The notes under the pieces: generated by a model | Told to the model about the DNA's origin: nothing | Databases searched by the model: none | What the model saw: the letters and a program-made list of their open reading frames with translations, nothing else | Translations under genes and position numbers: made by a program | Part shown: positions 44,145 to 53,176 of the stretch, in pieces | Layout of the letters: each line of letters opens with the position of its first letter | How positions within the stretch are numbered: the stretch's first letter is position 1 | From: Pseudomonas fluorescens | Lineage (GTDB): Bacteria; Pseudomonadota; Gammaproteobacteria; Pseudomonadales; Pseudomonadaceae | Reading direction: 5' to 3' | NCBI RefSeq assembly: GCF_003732425.1 | Contig: NZ_MOBX01000014.1 | Location: 236,585 to 300,584, forward strand | DNA: 64,000 bases

Positions 44145-45446
44145 TCAGGGCAGAACCGAGTAGATGATCGCTGACAGTGCAATCAGGCCGATCAGTACCA
44201 CAAACACGTTCGAAACTTGTCCCGAATACTGGCGCAAGGCTGGCACACGGCGGATGGCGTACATCGGCATCAGGAACAGCAGGCAGGCAATCACCGGGCC
44301 GCCGAGGGTTTCGATCATGCCCAGAATGCTCGGGTTGAACGTGGCGACGGCCCAGCAGCTGAGGATCATGAACACAGCGGTGGCGCGGTTCAGCCAGCTT
44401 GCCGACATCACCCGGCCACGGCTGCGCAGGCTTTTCACGATCATGCCCTGGAAGCCTTCGCTGGCACCGATGTAGTGGCCGAGAAAGGATTTGGTGATCG
44501 CCACCAGCGCAATCAGCGGCGCGGCGTACGCGATGACCGGGGTCTGGAAGTGGTTGGCCAGGTACGACAGGATCGAAATGTTCTGCGCCTTGGCCGCAGC
44601 CAGGTCGGCCGGTGACAACGCCAGCACGCAACTGAAGCAGAAGAACATCACCGTCACCACCATCATGCCGTGGGCCATGGCGAGGATGCCGCTGCTCTTG
44701 CGTTCGGCCTGCTCGCCGTAGCGTTGTTTCTGATCAACCGCGAACGCGGAGATGATCGGCGAATGGTTGAACGAAAACACCATCACCGGGATCGCCAGCC
44801 ACATCGTCTTGAGGAACACCGACATCGGCATGGCTTCTTGGGCACTGGCGAAAAAAGCGCCGTTCCAGTTCGGAATCAGGCTGAGCGCCAGTAGCAGCAA
44901 TGCGGCAACAAACGGATAAACCAGCACGCTCATGGCTTTGACGATGACGCTTTGACCACAGCGCACAATCGCCATCAACCCGAGGATCAACGCCAGCGAG
45001 AGGATCGCCCGTGGCGGCGGAGCGATGTGCAATTGGTGTTCGAGGAAACTGCTCAGGGTGTTGGTCAGCGCGACGCTGTAGACCAGCAGGATCGGGAAGA
45101 TTGCAAAGAAATACAGCAGCGTGATCAGCTTGCCGGCACCGATGCCGAAGTGCTCTTCGACGACCTCGGTGATGTCCCCGGAGCGCCCGGACAACACGAA
45201 ACGGGTCAGCCCGCGGTGAGCAAAAAACGTCATCGGGAACGCCAGTACGGCGAGAATCAGCAACGGCCAGAAACCGCCGACGCCGGCGTTGATCGGCAGG
45301 AACAAGGTGCCAGCACCGATCGCGGTGCCGTAGAGGCCGAGCATCCAGGTGGTGTCGAATTTGTTCCAGCCCTTGTGGGCCGTTTCTGCATTGCGTGTGC
45401 GGTCTACAGCGGGATTTTCGGCAGCAGGTGTACGTACATCGGTCAT
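44145..45446 (-). CDS. Serine/threonine transporter (HAAAP/STP family, SdaC-like)
   Basis: 433 residues with about eleven membrane segments; GLYGTAIGAGTLFLPINAGV near residue 38 is the family signature. Probably a proton-coupled serine carrier of the SdaC/YhaO type. From MTDVRTPAAENPAVD; the upstream ATG at 45482 lies in the sdaA-transporter gap. It is downstream of sdaA, whose product deaminates serine, so uptake and catabolism are likely co-expressed. Confidence 0.85.
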   Translation of the reverse strand: MTDVRTPAAENPAVDRTRNAETAHKGWNKFDTTWMLGLYGTAIGAGTLFLPINAGVGGFWPLLILAVLAFPMTFFAHRGLTRFVLSGRSGDITEVVEEHFGIGAGKLITLLYFFAIFPILLVYSVALTNTLSSFLEHQLHIAPPPRAILSLALILGLMAIVRCGQSVIVKAMSVLVYPFVAALLLLALSLIPNWNGAFFASAQEAMPMSVFLKTMWLAIPVMVFSFNHSPIISAFAVDQKQRYGEQAERKSSGILAMAHGMMVVTVMFFCFSCVLALSPADLAAAKAQNISILSYLANHFQTPVIAYAAPLIALVAITKSFLGHYIGASEGFQGMIVKSLRSRGRVMSASWLNRATAVFMILSCWAVATFNPSILGMIETLGGPVIACLLFLMPMYAIRRVPALRQYSGQVSNVFVVLIGLIALSAIIYSVLP

Positions 45447-45486
45447 CGGTATCGCCTCGTTATTATTTTTGCTCGGGCTCACGGTT

Positions 45487-45511
45487 GGCAGACCGCTCTG
45501 TGCGGTCTGCC
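45487..45511. promoter_or_regulatory. Hairpin between sdaA and the serine transporter
   Basis: GGCAGACCGC-tctgt-GCGGTCTGCC has a perfect ten-base stem and no T tract. It lies in the 86-base gap of the sdaA-transporter operon and could stabilise the upstream transcript or reduce read-through. Confidence 0.55.
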
Positions 45512-45532
45512 GGGGCGGTCAGGGAATGCGCC

Positions 45533-46909
45533 TCAGCATTCCACCCAGCTCACGGCCAGGCCGCCCCGTGAAGTCTCTTTGTATTTGTCGTGCATGTCGG
45601 CGCCCGTATCGCGCATGGTGCGGATCACCCGGTCGAGGGAAATGAAGTGTTTGCCGTCGCCGCGCAGGGCCATTTGCGTGGCGTTGATCGCTTTCACGGC
45701 GGCGATGGCATTGCGCTCGATGCACGGCACCTGTACGAGGCCACCGACCGGGTCGCAAGTCAGGCCGAGGTTGTGTTCCAGGCCGATTTCGGCGGCGTTT
45801 TCCAGTTGTTCCGGAGTGGCACCGAGCACGTCGGCCAGGCCGGCAGCCGCCATTGCGCAGGCCGAACCGACTTCACCCTGGCAGCCGACTTCGGCGCCGG
45901 AGATCGAGGCATTTTTCTTACACAGAATGCCGACGGCGGCCGCACCGAGAAAGAAAGCGACGACATCATCGTCAGACGCGTCCGGATTGAATTTCATGTA
46001 GTAGTGCAGAACGGCCGGGATGATTCCGGCTGCACCGTTGGTCGGCGCAGTGACCATGCGCCCGCCAGCGGCGTTTTCTTCGTTGACGGCGAGGGCGAAC
46101 AGGTTGACCCATTCCATTGCCGACAGCGTCGAACTGATCACATTCGGCTTGCCGATTTCCAACAGGCTGCGATGCAGTTTCGCTGCGCGCCGCGGCACAT
46201 TAAGACCGCCGGGCAGAATCCCCTCGTGACGCAGGCCCTGTTCAACGCACTCACGCATCACCGACCAGATGTGCAGCAGGCCCTGGCGGATTTCCGCGTC
46301 GCTGCGCCAGGCGCGCTCGTTGGCCATCATCAGTTCGGAGACGCGCAGGTTGTGCTGTTTGCACAGCGACAGCAGTTCGGCGGCGCTGGAAAAATCGTAC
46401 GGCAACACCACGTCACCCGCCGGGGCGATTCCGGACTCGGCTTCGGCCGCTTCGATGATGAAACCGCCGCCCACCGAGTAGTACGTTTGCTTGAACAGCT
46501 CGGCCGTTTCGCCAAAGGCTGTCAGCGACATGGCGTTGGGGTGGTAGGGCAGGCTCTCATCCAGGAGCAGGAGATCACGCTGCCAGTTAAAGGCAATTTC
46601 TCTCTGACCGGCAAGGGACAGTTGGCCTGTCTCGCGCAGTTGCTGAATGCGTGGATCGATGGTCGCCGGATCGATGCTGTCCGGCCACTCACCCATCAGG
46701 CCCATCACCGTGGCGCGGTCGGTGGCGTGACCGACGCCAGTGGCCGACAGCGAGCCGTATAAACGGATTTCCACACGGCGCACATCGTTCAATAAACGTT
46801 GATCAATCAGCGCCTGAGCGAAGGTCGCGGCAGCGCGCATAGGGCCGACGGTGTGGGAACTGGACGGGCCGATGCCGACTTTGAATAGATCGAAAACACT
46901 GATAGCCAT
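45533..46909 (-). CDS. sdaA: L-serine ammonia-lyase
   Basis: Iron-sulfur enzyme converting L-serine to pyruvate and ammonia. 458 residues of the single-chain type: alpha part starting MAISVFDLFKVGIGPSSSHT, and cluster cysteines in CKKNASISGAEVGCQGEVGS and LTCDPVGGLVQVPC. Full length. Followed by the serine transporter gene and divergent from a LysR regulator. Confidence 0.95.
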   Translation of the reverse strand: MAISVFDLFKVGIGPSSSHTVGPMRAAATFAQALIDQRLLNDVRRVEIRLYGSLSATGVGHATDRATVMGLMGEWPDSIDPATIDPRIQQLRETGQLSLAGQREIAFNWQRDLLLLDESLPYHPNAMSLTAFGETAELFKQTYYSVGGGFIIEAAEAESGIAPAGDVVLPYDFSSAAELLSLCKQHNLRVSELMMANERAWRSDAEIRQGLLHIWSVMRECVEQGLRHEGILPGGLNVPRRAAKLHRSLLEIGKPNVISSTLSAMEWVNLFALAVNEENAAGGRMVTAPTNGAAGIIPAVLHYYMKFNPDASDDDVVAFFLGAAAVGILCKKNASISGAEVGCQGEVGSACAMAAAGLADVLGATPEQLENAAEIGLEHNLGLTCDPVGGLVQVPCIERNAIAAVKAINATQMALRGDGKHFISLDRVIRTMRDTGADMHDKYKETSRGGLAVSWVEC

Positions 46910-47044
46910 GCTAAACCCTTACAAGCAATGGAGTAGGAATCGCTGCCATTTTTTGTCGGACAAGCGCAATGTCGGCGATACTGCCTACCTCGGTCCCACG
47001 TGACTAACGAAACTTCCTAAGTAAGCCTTTAGCAGGACTAAACG

Positions 47045-47992
47045 ATGAGTCGTCAATTGCATGCCCAGACCTATGTCTGGCTGCAGGTGTTTTCCTGTGC
47101 CGCGCGGCACCTGTCGTTCACCCGTTGCGCCGAAGAACTGCACATCACTCCGGGGGCGGTCAGTCAGCAAATTCGTCAACTTGAAGAACGCCTCGGCTTC
47201 CGTCTGTTTCATCGGCGCGCACGCGGTGTAGAACTGAGCGCGGAGGGGCAGCGGCTGGCGATCACCGTCAACGAGGCGTATGGCAGCATCGATGCCGAGT
47301 TGCGTCGACTGGACGCCGGGATGATCAGCGGGATTCTGCGCGTGCGCTCGATTCCGTCGTTCCTCAGCAAGTGGCTGACCCCGCGCTTGCCACGCCTACA
47401 GCAACGCTACCCGGACATTCAGCTGCGGCTGGTCGCCGAAGACAGCAGCGTGCCATTGCATGAGGGCGACTTTGATCTGGCGATCGATTTGAACGACGGC
47501 AGTTACCCGGGATTGTTATCCACAGCCTTGCTCGACGAGCAGATTTTCCCGGTGTGCGCACCGAGCCTGTTGCGCGGGCGACCACCGTTGCACGGGCCGG
47601 CGGATCTGGTGCATTTCCCGTTGCTGCACGACATCACCGCCTGGCGTGGCAGTTATGAATACGCGGAATGGGAATTCTATTTGAACGCGATTGGTTTTGA
47701 GGGCGCCGACGTACGGCGTGGGCATACCTTCAATCGCAATCACCTGACCATCGAAGCGGCGATCGCCGGCATGGGCGTGGCGATTGCCCGCCGCACCTTG
47801 CTTAACGATGAATTGGAGCGAGGGACGTTGATTGTGCCGTTTGGCCTGTCGGTGCCCAATCACAAACGCTACGTGTTGCTGTATGCGCCGGGGGCTTTAA
47901 GCCATCCGGGCGTACGTGCGGTGCATGATTGGCTGGTCGAAGAGGCGGGGATATTTCGCAGTTTGCACCCGTTGAACGACGGGCAGTTGTGA
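47045..47992 (+). CDS. LysR-family regulator (GcvA-like)
   Basis: 315 residues; helix-turn-helix at about 20-60 (RHLSFTRCAEELHITPGAVS, QQIRQLEERLG) and a GcvA-type effector domain. It is divergent from sdaA with 135 bases between, so it probably controls sdaA and the serine transporter, perhaps in response to serine or glycine. The ligand is inferred from context. Confidence 0.88.
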   Translation: MSRQLHAQTYVWLQVFSCAARHLSFTRCAEELHITPGAVSQQIRQLEERLGFRLFHRRARGVELSAEGQRLAITVNEAYGSIDAELRRLDAGMISGILRVRSIPSFLSKWLTPRLPRLQQRYPDIQLRLVAEDSSVPLHEGDFDLAIDLNDGSYPGLLSTALLDEQIFPVCAPSLLRGRPPLHGPADLVHFPLLHDITAWRGSYEYAEWEFYLNAIGFEGADVRRGHTFNRNHLTIEAAIAGMGVAIARRTLLNDELERGTLIVPFGLSVPNHKRYVLLYAPGALSHPGVRAVHDWLVEEAGIFRSLHPLNDGQL

Positions 47993-48192
47993 GCAAGTTT
48001 TGCAGCCTCGCGAGGCGACCCAACTCCCGACCTTACCAGTGCTTTGCCCGGTTGTCCGGCTTTTTTTGCGAATGAATATTTATCTTTTTTCAGGGGTTGA
48101 AATGTTCGGCAGTCGGGCCGATTGTTGTAACCAAGAGGTCATGAAATTCAATTCAAGGCCTCTCGCGAGCTAGCTGAAATAAGGGATGAACT

Positions 48193-48597
48193 ATGCAAAT
48201 CCAAGTCAACAGCGATAACCATATTCAAAGTAGTCAACGACTGGAGGAGTGGGTACGTACAACCATTGAGAGCACGCTCGAACGTTATGAAGAAGACCTG
48301 ACCCGTGTCGAAGTCCACCTGAGCGACGAGAACGGTGACAAACCAGGTCCCCATGACTTGCGCTGCCAACTGGAAGCGCGGCCAAAAGGCCATCAACCGA
48401 TTTCCGTGACCCATAAAGCCGATTCGCTGGAACTGGCGATCGACGGCGCTGCCGAAAAACTCGAGCACGCACTGGAGCACCTTTTCGGCAAACTGCGAGG
48501 TAAGCCACGTGCCGCTGTGGTGCCATTTAGCAAGGCGAATGACGCTCTGCTGGAGGAAGAATTTCTTGAGAACGAACAGGCAGCGATCAACAGTTGA
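48193..48597 (+). CDS. HPF/RaiA-family ribosome-associated protein
   Basis: 134 residues with the beta-alpha-beta HPF fold: MQIQVNSDNHIQSSQRLEEW, VEVHLSDENGDKPGPHDLRC, and ADSLELAIDGAAEKLEHAL. Family members bind the 30S decoding region and silence ribosomes in stationary phase. It is not next to rpoN, so this is an additional paralogue rather than the main hpf. AGGGATG lies before the ATG, and a terminator follows. Confidence 0.85.
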   Translation: MQIQVNSDNHIQSSQRLEEWVRTTIESTLERYEEDLTRVEVHLSDENGDKPGPHDLRCQLEARPKGHQPISVTHKADSLELAIDGAAEKLEHALEHLFGKLRGKPRAAVVPFSKANDALLEEEFLENEQAAINS

Positions 48598-48627
48598 TGC
48601 GCTGATTTCATAAGCCACCCAATGAGA

Positions 48628-48655
48628 ACGGGCCTGCCAATGCAGGCCCGTTTTT
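48628..48655 (+). terminator. Rho-independent terminator of the HPF-family gene
   Basis: ACGGGCCTGC-caat-GCAGGCCCGT followed by five T. Confidence 0.88.
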
Positions 48656-48668
48656 GTTTGTGTCTCTG

Positions 48669-51002
48669 TCAGAACGCAACCGAAGTCTGCACATAAACCG
48701 TGCGCGGCTCACCCACATACTTGCCCTTGTTGTTGTCATCAAACGAGCGCGTGAAGTACTGCGTGTTGAAGATGTTCTTCACCCCCACTGCCACGTTCAG
48801 ATCCGACAACTGCGGACCGAAGTCATACCCCGCGCGGCTGCTGAACAGCATGTAACCCGGGATCTTGCCGGTGCTGCCATCGGCACTTTCTTTCGAGGTG
48901 TTGGCGTTGTCGGCGAACTGGTTGCTCTGGAAGCTGCTGTCGAGATTCAGTTTCCACGGCCCTTCGGTGTAACCGACGCCAATCGTGCCTTTGTGTTTCG
49001 AGGAGAACGGCACGCGATTGCCTTTGTTCGGCCCGTCTTCGCGGATGGTCGCGTCGACATAGGCGTAGGTGGCGTAGACATCGAAACCGGCCAGCGCCGG
49101 GCTCAAGTCATCCAGTGCGTAGTTGACGCTGGTTTCGATGCCTTGATGGCGGGTTTCGCCTCGTGCGATCACCGAATCGTTGGTCTGGTTGCTTTCGTAC
49201 TGGTTGTCGAAGTTGATCAGGAACGCGCCGATCTCCGCGCGCAACGCGCCGTTGTCATAGCGGGTGCCGAGTTCCCAGGTGCGGGCCTTCTCCGGTTTCA
49301 CTTCGCCGCTGGTTACACGGTTGGGCATCTGGCTGTATTGCACACTGCCGAACGAGCCTTCGGTGTTGGCGTACAGGTTCCAGCTGTCGGTCAGGTGATA
49401 GAGCACGTTCAGCGCCGGCAGTGCGGTGTTGTAGTCACCCTTGTATTTGACGTTGGTCAGGTTGTTGGTCTGCTGCGATTCGATCATCTCGTAGCGCACG
49501 CCCGGGGTGATGGTCCATTTGCCGATGTCGATGCGGTCGTCGACGAAGAACGCGTTGGCTTCGGTGCCGCCACGGGTGTCGCGGTCGTTGCGGCTGGCGG
49601 TGGTCGGGTATTCATTACTGCTGATCGGTGTGCGATAGCGCAATTCGTGACCGGCTTCGTTGATGTAGCGGTAGCCGACGCCGACTTCATGGCTGGTCGG
49701 GCCGAGGTCGAAACCTTGGGCAAAACGGGTTTCCAGACCGCGCACCCAGTACTCGCGCGGTGACAGCGAGAGGAAGGTGCCCTGATCGAGATAACCGCTG
49801 CGCAAGGTCTTGGTGAAGAACGTGTTGGCGGTGAATTCGCGGCGATCTTCCTGATAGCGATAGCCGAAATTGAACATCGTCCGGCGACCCCAGAACTGGT
49901 CTTTCGGCCGCGTCGACTGATAAGGATCGGCGTCGTAATCGGCAACGTTCAAACCGCCGGGCATGTCAGCCTTGCCTTCGTAATACTGGGCCATGGCGTT
50001 GAAACTGTTGGCTTCGTCGAGCTGATATTTACCCTTGAGGATCAGGTCGTCGATTTCAGTGTCGCTGTGTTCACGCCAGTCGCCGCCACGGGTGCCGGAG
50101 TACAACAACGCACCGCCGAGGCCATTGGCGTTGGTGCCGCCGGCCAGCAGGTTGGCGCTGGTCTTGAAACCGTCGTGGCTCGACGATGGGCTGGTTTCAG
50201 TCTGGAAGCCACCCTTGACCGTTGGCTCGTCAGGAATGGCCCGGGTGACGAAGTTGACCACGCCGCCGACGTTCTGCGGGCCGTAACGCACCGCGCCACC
50301 GCCGCGCACCACGTCCACGGCATCCATGTTGCCCATGCTGATTGGGGCGAACGACAGTTGTGGCTGACCGTATGGCGCGAACGGCACAGGAATGCCGTCC
50401 ATCAACACGGTCGAGCGTGCAGCCAGTCGCGGATTCAAACCACGAATGCCGAAGTTCAGCGCCATGTCATGGCTACCGGTGCCGTTGTTTTCCGGGGCGT
50501 TGACGCCGGGGATGCGGTTGAGCACATCGCGCGCCTGCGTTGCGCCCTGGCGCTCGAACTCTTCGCGGCGAATCACGTCGCGAGCACCGGGATGTTCGAA
50601 CACATTGATCTGCGCAGCATCGCCGAGCCAGTCGCCGACGACGGTCGAAGTATCCAGTTCCACCGCGCCATCCGCCACCGGCTGCAGGCTGAAGGCATTC
50701 TTGCCCTCGGCGCGGGCTTGCAGGCCGCTGCCTTCGAGCAATGCATTCAATCCCTGCTCAGGTGTGTAACTGCCTTCCAGGCCACGACTTTGCACACCGC
50801 TGGTGACTTGCGAACCGAAGGAGATCAACACCCCGGCGTCACGGCCAAACTGGTTGAGGGCATTTTCCAGCGACGACGGCGCGATGTGATAAACCTTGGC
50901 ATCGGCAGCCACTGCGGCGGGCAGGGCGCTGAAACTCAGACTGGCGCCGAGGACGAGGTTGCGCAGGCTGCGAGCCAGTGGCGTGAGGCGGGTGGGGTGC
51001 AT
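48669..51002 (-). CDS. fecA: TonB-dependent ferric citrate receptor
   Basis: 777 residues: signal peptide to about residue 33, STN signalling domain at about 35-107 (YHIAPSSLENALNQFGRDAG), plug domain (GARDVIRREEFERQGATQAR, VLMDGIPVPFAPYGQPQLSF), and a beta-barrel ending in a terminal Phe (VYVQTSVAF). Long stretches, such as LNVLYHLTDSWNLYANTEGS, agree with E. coli FecA as I recall it. The receptor imports ferric dicitrate and signals through FecR to FecI, both encoded upstream. Confidence 0.95.
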   Translation of the reverse strand: MHPTRLTPLARSLRNLVLGASLSFSALPAAVAADAKVYHIAPSSLENALNQFGRDAGVLISFGSQVTSGVQSRGLEGSYTPEQGLNALLEGSGLQARAEGKNAFSLQPVADGAVELDTSTVVGDWLGDAAQINVFEHPGARDVIRREEFERQGATQARDVLNRIPGVNAPENNGTGSHDMALNFGIRGLNPRLAARSTVLMDGIPVPFAPYGQPQLSFAPISMGNMDAVDVVRGGGAVRYGPQNVGGVVNFVTRAIPDEPTVKGGFQTETSPSSSHDGFKTSANLLAGGTNANGLGGALLYSGTRGGDWREHSDTEIDDLILKGKYQLDEANSFNAMAQYYEGKADMPGGLNVADYDADPYQSTRPKDQFWGRRTMFNFGYRYQEDRREFTANTFFTKTLRSGYLDQGTFLSLSPREYWVRGLETRFAQGFDLGPTSHEVGVGYRYINEAGHELRYRTPISSNEYPTTASRNDRDTRGGTEANAFFVDDRIDIGKWTITPGVRYEMIESQQTNNLTNVKYKGDYNTALPALNVLYHLTDSWNLYANTEGSFGSVQYSQMPNRVTSGEVKPEKARTWELGTRYDNGALRAEIGAFLINFDNQYESNQTNDSVIARGETRHQGIETSVNYALDDLSPALAGFDVYATYAYVDATIREDGPNKGNRVPFSSKHKGTIGVGYTEGPWKLNLDSSFQSNQFADNANTSKESADGSTGKIPGYMLFSSRAGYDFGPQLSDLNVAVGVKNIFNTQYFTRSFDDNNKGKYVGEPRTVYVQTSVAF

Positions 51003-51107
51003 GGTGGATGATCCTGAGAAGGTTGAATCAAGGGGCTTTCCTTCTCTGTCACGCCAGATCTGAAAAACGGCTCACGATTTACAAATATTTTTTTGAATGT
51101 CTGCTTT

Positions 51108-51241
51108 TGTGGCGAGGGAGCTTGCTCCCGCTGGACTGCGCAGCAGGCCCCTTCTTTAAAAGAGGGGCCGCTCCGCGCCCTGGCGGGAGCAAGCGCCCTG
51201 GCGGGAGCAAGCGCCCTGGCGGGAGCAAGCTCCCTCGCCAC
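51108..51241. repeat. Inverted REP pair, family C, with an 18-bp triplicate
   Basis: tgtggcgagggagcttgctc... and its complement flank an interior that holds three perfect tandem copies of GCCCTGGCGGGAGCAAGC at 51177-51194, 51195-51212 and 51213-51230. It lies between fecR and fecA. Another family C pair is at 60496-60606 without the triplicate. Confidence 0.88.
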
Positions 51242-51264
51242 AGTGTTCTCTCAAGTTCTGGTGT

Positions 51265-52197
51265 TTAAGCCCGCGCTTCGACGCTTACCCAGTAGCGGGT
51301 AAAGCGCTTCACTTTCACTGGCAAACTGATCTCCAGCAGATCAAGAATCCGCTCGCTGTCGTCCAGCGGGTACGTCCCGGAGATCAACAGATCGGCGACT
51401 TTCCGGTCGCAATTGAGCTGGCCGCGACGGTAGCGGCCGAGTTCATCAAGGAAGTCGCCCAGACGCATATGCGCAGCGACCAACATGCCATCGGCCCACG
51501 CGCCGCTGTTGGCGTCCAGCGGTTTGGCTGCGCCCACGGACGCAGAGGTGAAACTCAGTTGCCGCGCGACCGGCAGCAAGATCGGCGCACGTCCATTGCT
51601 GCTCAGTTCGACCCGACCTTCAAACAGCGCAACCTGGGTGCGATCGGCAAACTGGCGCACATTCAGGCGCGCGCCTTGGGTTTTCAGCAGGCCCTGAGCC
51701 GTGCGTACTTCGAAGGACTGTGTGGCGGTCAGAAGGATTTCGCCTTCGAGCAAGCGGATCAGTCGCGCCGAAGCGTCGACATCTGCCGCGCTGGCGGTGT
51801 TGAGTTGCAACTGATCGCCGCTGCCCAAGGAAAATTTGCGCCGCTGACCCAGCGGGCTGCGGTAATCGGCGAGCAACGACGGCAGCGGATTGTGTTCGCG
51901 CATGCCCCAGGTAACCGCCGAACCGGCGCCGAGAATCAGCAGAAGCTTGAGCGCCTGACGACGGCTGCCGGCTTTCGCTCCGTTTAACGTCGCATGCGCC
52001 AGCGGCGACGACACGCCGCGCAAACGCTGATTGACCCGCTGAATATGCTCCCACGCCCGCCGATGTTCGCTGTGCGCCTCAAGCCATTGTTGCCAGGCCT
52101 GTTGCTGGCGCGGGGAGAGCGTGCCTTGCTGCATTTCCATCAGCCAATGCACGGCCTGTTCAGCCACTTGGGAGGAGAAATCCGGTGCGCGGTTCAT
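51265..52197 (-). CDS. fecR: Anti-sigma/signal transducer FecR
   Basis: 310 residues from MNRAPDFSSQVAEQAVHWLM. Cytoplasmic N-domain (AHSEHRRAWEHIQRVNQRLR), one membrane segment at about 88-103 (LKLLLILGAGSAVTWG), and a periplasmic FecR domain (YRSPLGQRRKFSLGSGDQLQ). It passes the receptor signal to FecI. Its ATG overlaps the fecI stop by four bases. Confidence 0.92.
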   Translation of the reverse strand: MNRAPDFSSQVAEQAVHWLMEMQQGTLSPRQQQAWQQWLEAHSEHRRAWEHIQRVNQRLRGVSSPLAHATLNGAKAGSRRQALKLLLILGAGSAVTWGMREHNPLPSLLADYRSPLGQRRKFSLGSGDQLQLNTASAADVDASARLIRLLEGEILLTATQSFEVRTAQGLLKTQGARLNVRQFADRTQVALFEGRVELSSNGRAPILLPVARQLSFTSASVGAAKPLDANSGAWADGMLVAAHMRLGDFLDELGRYRRGQLNCDRKVADLLISGTYPLDDSERILDLLEISLPVKVKRFTRYWVSVEARA

Positions 52198-52682
52198 AGG
52201 GCGAAGTAGCAGCGCATGGCGGCTTTGTTCAGATGACGTTTGACCGTGGCCACGGAAATGCCGAGTTCGGCGGCAATCTGTGGATAAGTCAGCCCATCGA
52301 CCTGCGCCAGCAAAAAGGCGCGTTTGACCTGACGCGGCAAACCGTTGAGCCATTCATCCAGCTCCATCAGGGTTTGCAGGATGATTGCTCTGTCTTCTTC
52401 CGACGGCGCGGCCATTTCCGGCATCTGCGCCAGAGTCTCGAGGTAGGCGCGCTCCAGATCCTGGCGGCGGTAATGATTGAACAGAACGCGCTTGGCCAGC
52501 GTCGTCAGAAAGGCGCGTGGCTCGATGATCACCGGCGGCTCGCGGGCGGTCAGCACCTTGATGAAGGTGTCCTGCGCCAGGTCCGCCGCGCTGTCCGGGC
52601 AACCGAGTTTGCGCCGTAGCCAGCCGGTGAGCCAGCCGTGATGGGCCTGATAGAGCGATTCGACGGGATGGACGGACGACAA
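52194..52682 (-). CDS. fecI: ECF sigma factor FecI
   Basis: 162 residues from a TTG start at 52682, preceded by CGGAG at seven bases. Sigma region 2 is at about residues 8-75 (HPVESLYQAHHGWLTGWLRR, AADLAQDTFIKVL) and region 4 at about 105-155 (RAFLLAQVDGLTYPQIAAEL, ATVKRHLNKA). An ATG at 52775 would add 31 residues unlike the family. It directs fecA transcription; a Fur-like site lies about 110 bases upstream. Confidence 0.9.
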   Translation of the reverse strand: MSSVHPVESLYQAHHGWLTGWLRRKLGCPDSAADLAQDTFIKVLTAREPPVIIEPRAFLTTLAKRVLFNHYRRQDLERAYLETLAQMPEMAAPSEEDRAIILQTLMELDEWLNGLPRQVKRAFLLAQVDGLTYPQIAAELGISVATVKRHLNKAAMRCYFAL

Positions 52683-52790
52683 CGGTGAACTCCGGGCGCT
52701 TTCTTTGCGCGGTAGAGTGTGCGTTAGAGAACAAGAACTGTTCGCATTGTAGGGGGCGAAAGCATCAGCCGGCAATCAGATGCTTTTGCG

Positions 52791-52809
52791 TATGAGAATA
52801 TTTATCATT
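52791..52809. promoter_or_regulatory. Candidate Fur box in the fecI/DUF3649 divergent region
   Basis: TATGAGAATATTTATCATT resembles the 19-base Fur consensus GATAATGATAATCATTATC, with GAGAAT...ATCATT spacing kept. It lies between two divergent iron operons and could repress both when iron is plentiful. Confidence 0.6.
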
Positions 52810-52870
52810 AATATTGCTCGCCTGTAGGTTCGGCTCACCGGTCGGACGGTTTTCGTTTCAGGGTCGAAAC

Positions 52871-53176
52871 ATGAAAGGCAAACTCGCCACACTTCCTATG
52901 TCCTATCGCCTGGCCGTCACCTCACGGGTGTTGGCCGCGGTGTTTGGCGGCTATCTCGTTGCGGCGCTAGCCAGTGTCACCCTGACGCTGTGGCTGCCGT
53001 TGAGCCGTGCCGAAGCGGTGGTGACCGGCATGACCGTTTCCTTTCTGGTCTATCTGGTGGCGGTGCTCTGGTGTTTTGCCTGCCGCACGGCATGGTCGGC
53101 CTGGGTCGGTTTGCTGGTGCCGAGCGTGATTCTGGCGACCATCTCCGGCGCCGCACGCGGATTGGGCCTGGCATGA
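52871..53176 (+). CDS. DUF3649 membrane protein, iron-uptake associated
   Basis: 101 residues from MKGKLATLPMSYRLAVTSRV with three hydrophobic segments. Resembles the DUF3649 family that accompanies PepSY and DUF3325 genes in iron loci. Its stop overlaps the start of the PepSY gene (ATGA). Biochemical role unknown. Confidence 0.78.
   Translation: MKGKLATLPMSYRLAVTSRVLAAVFGGYLVAALASVTLTLWLPLSRAEAVVTGMTVSFLVYLVAVLWCFACRTAWSAWVGLLVPSVILATISGAARGLGLA

Noticed and set aside
51008..51302. Ala/Pro/Arg-repeat peptides across the REP between fecR and fecA
   Set aside because: The repeated residues only reflect the 18-bp triplicate inside an intergenic element.
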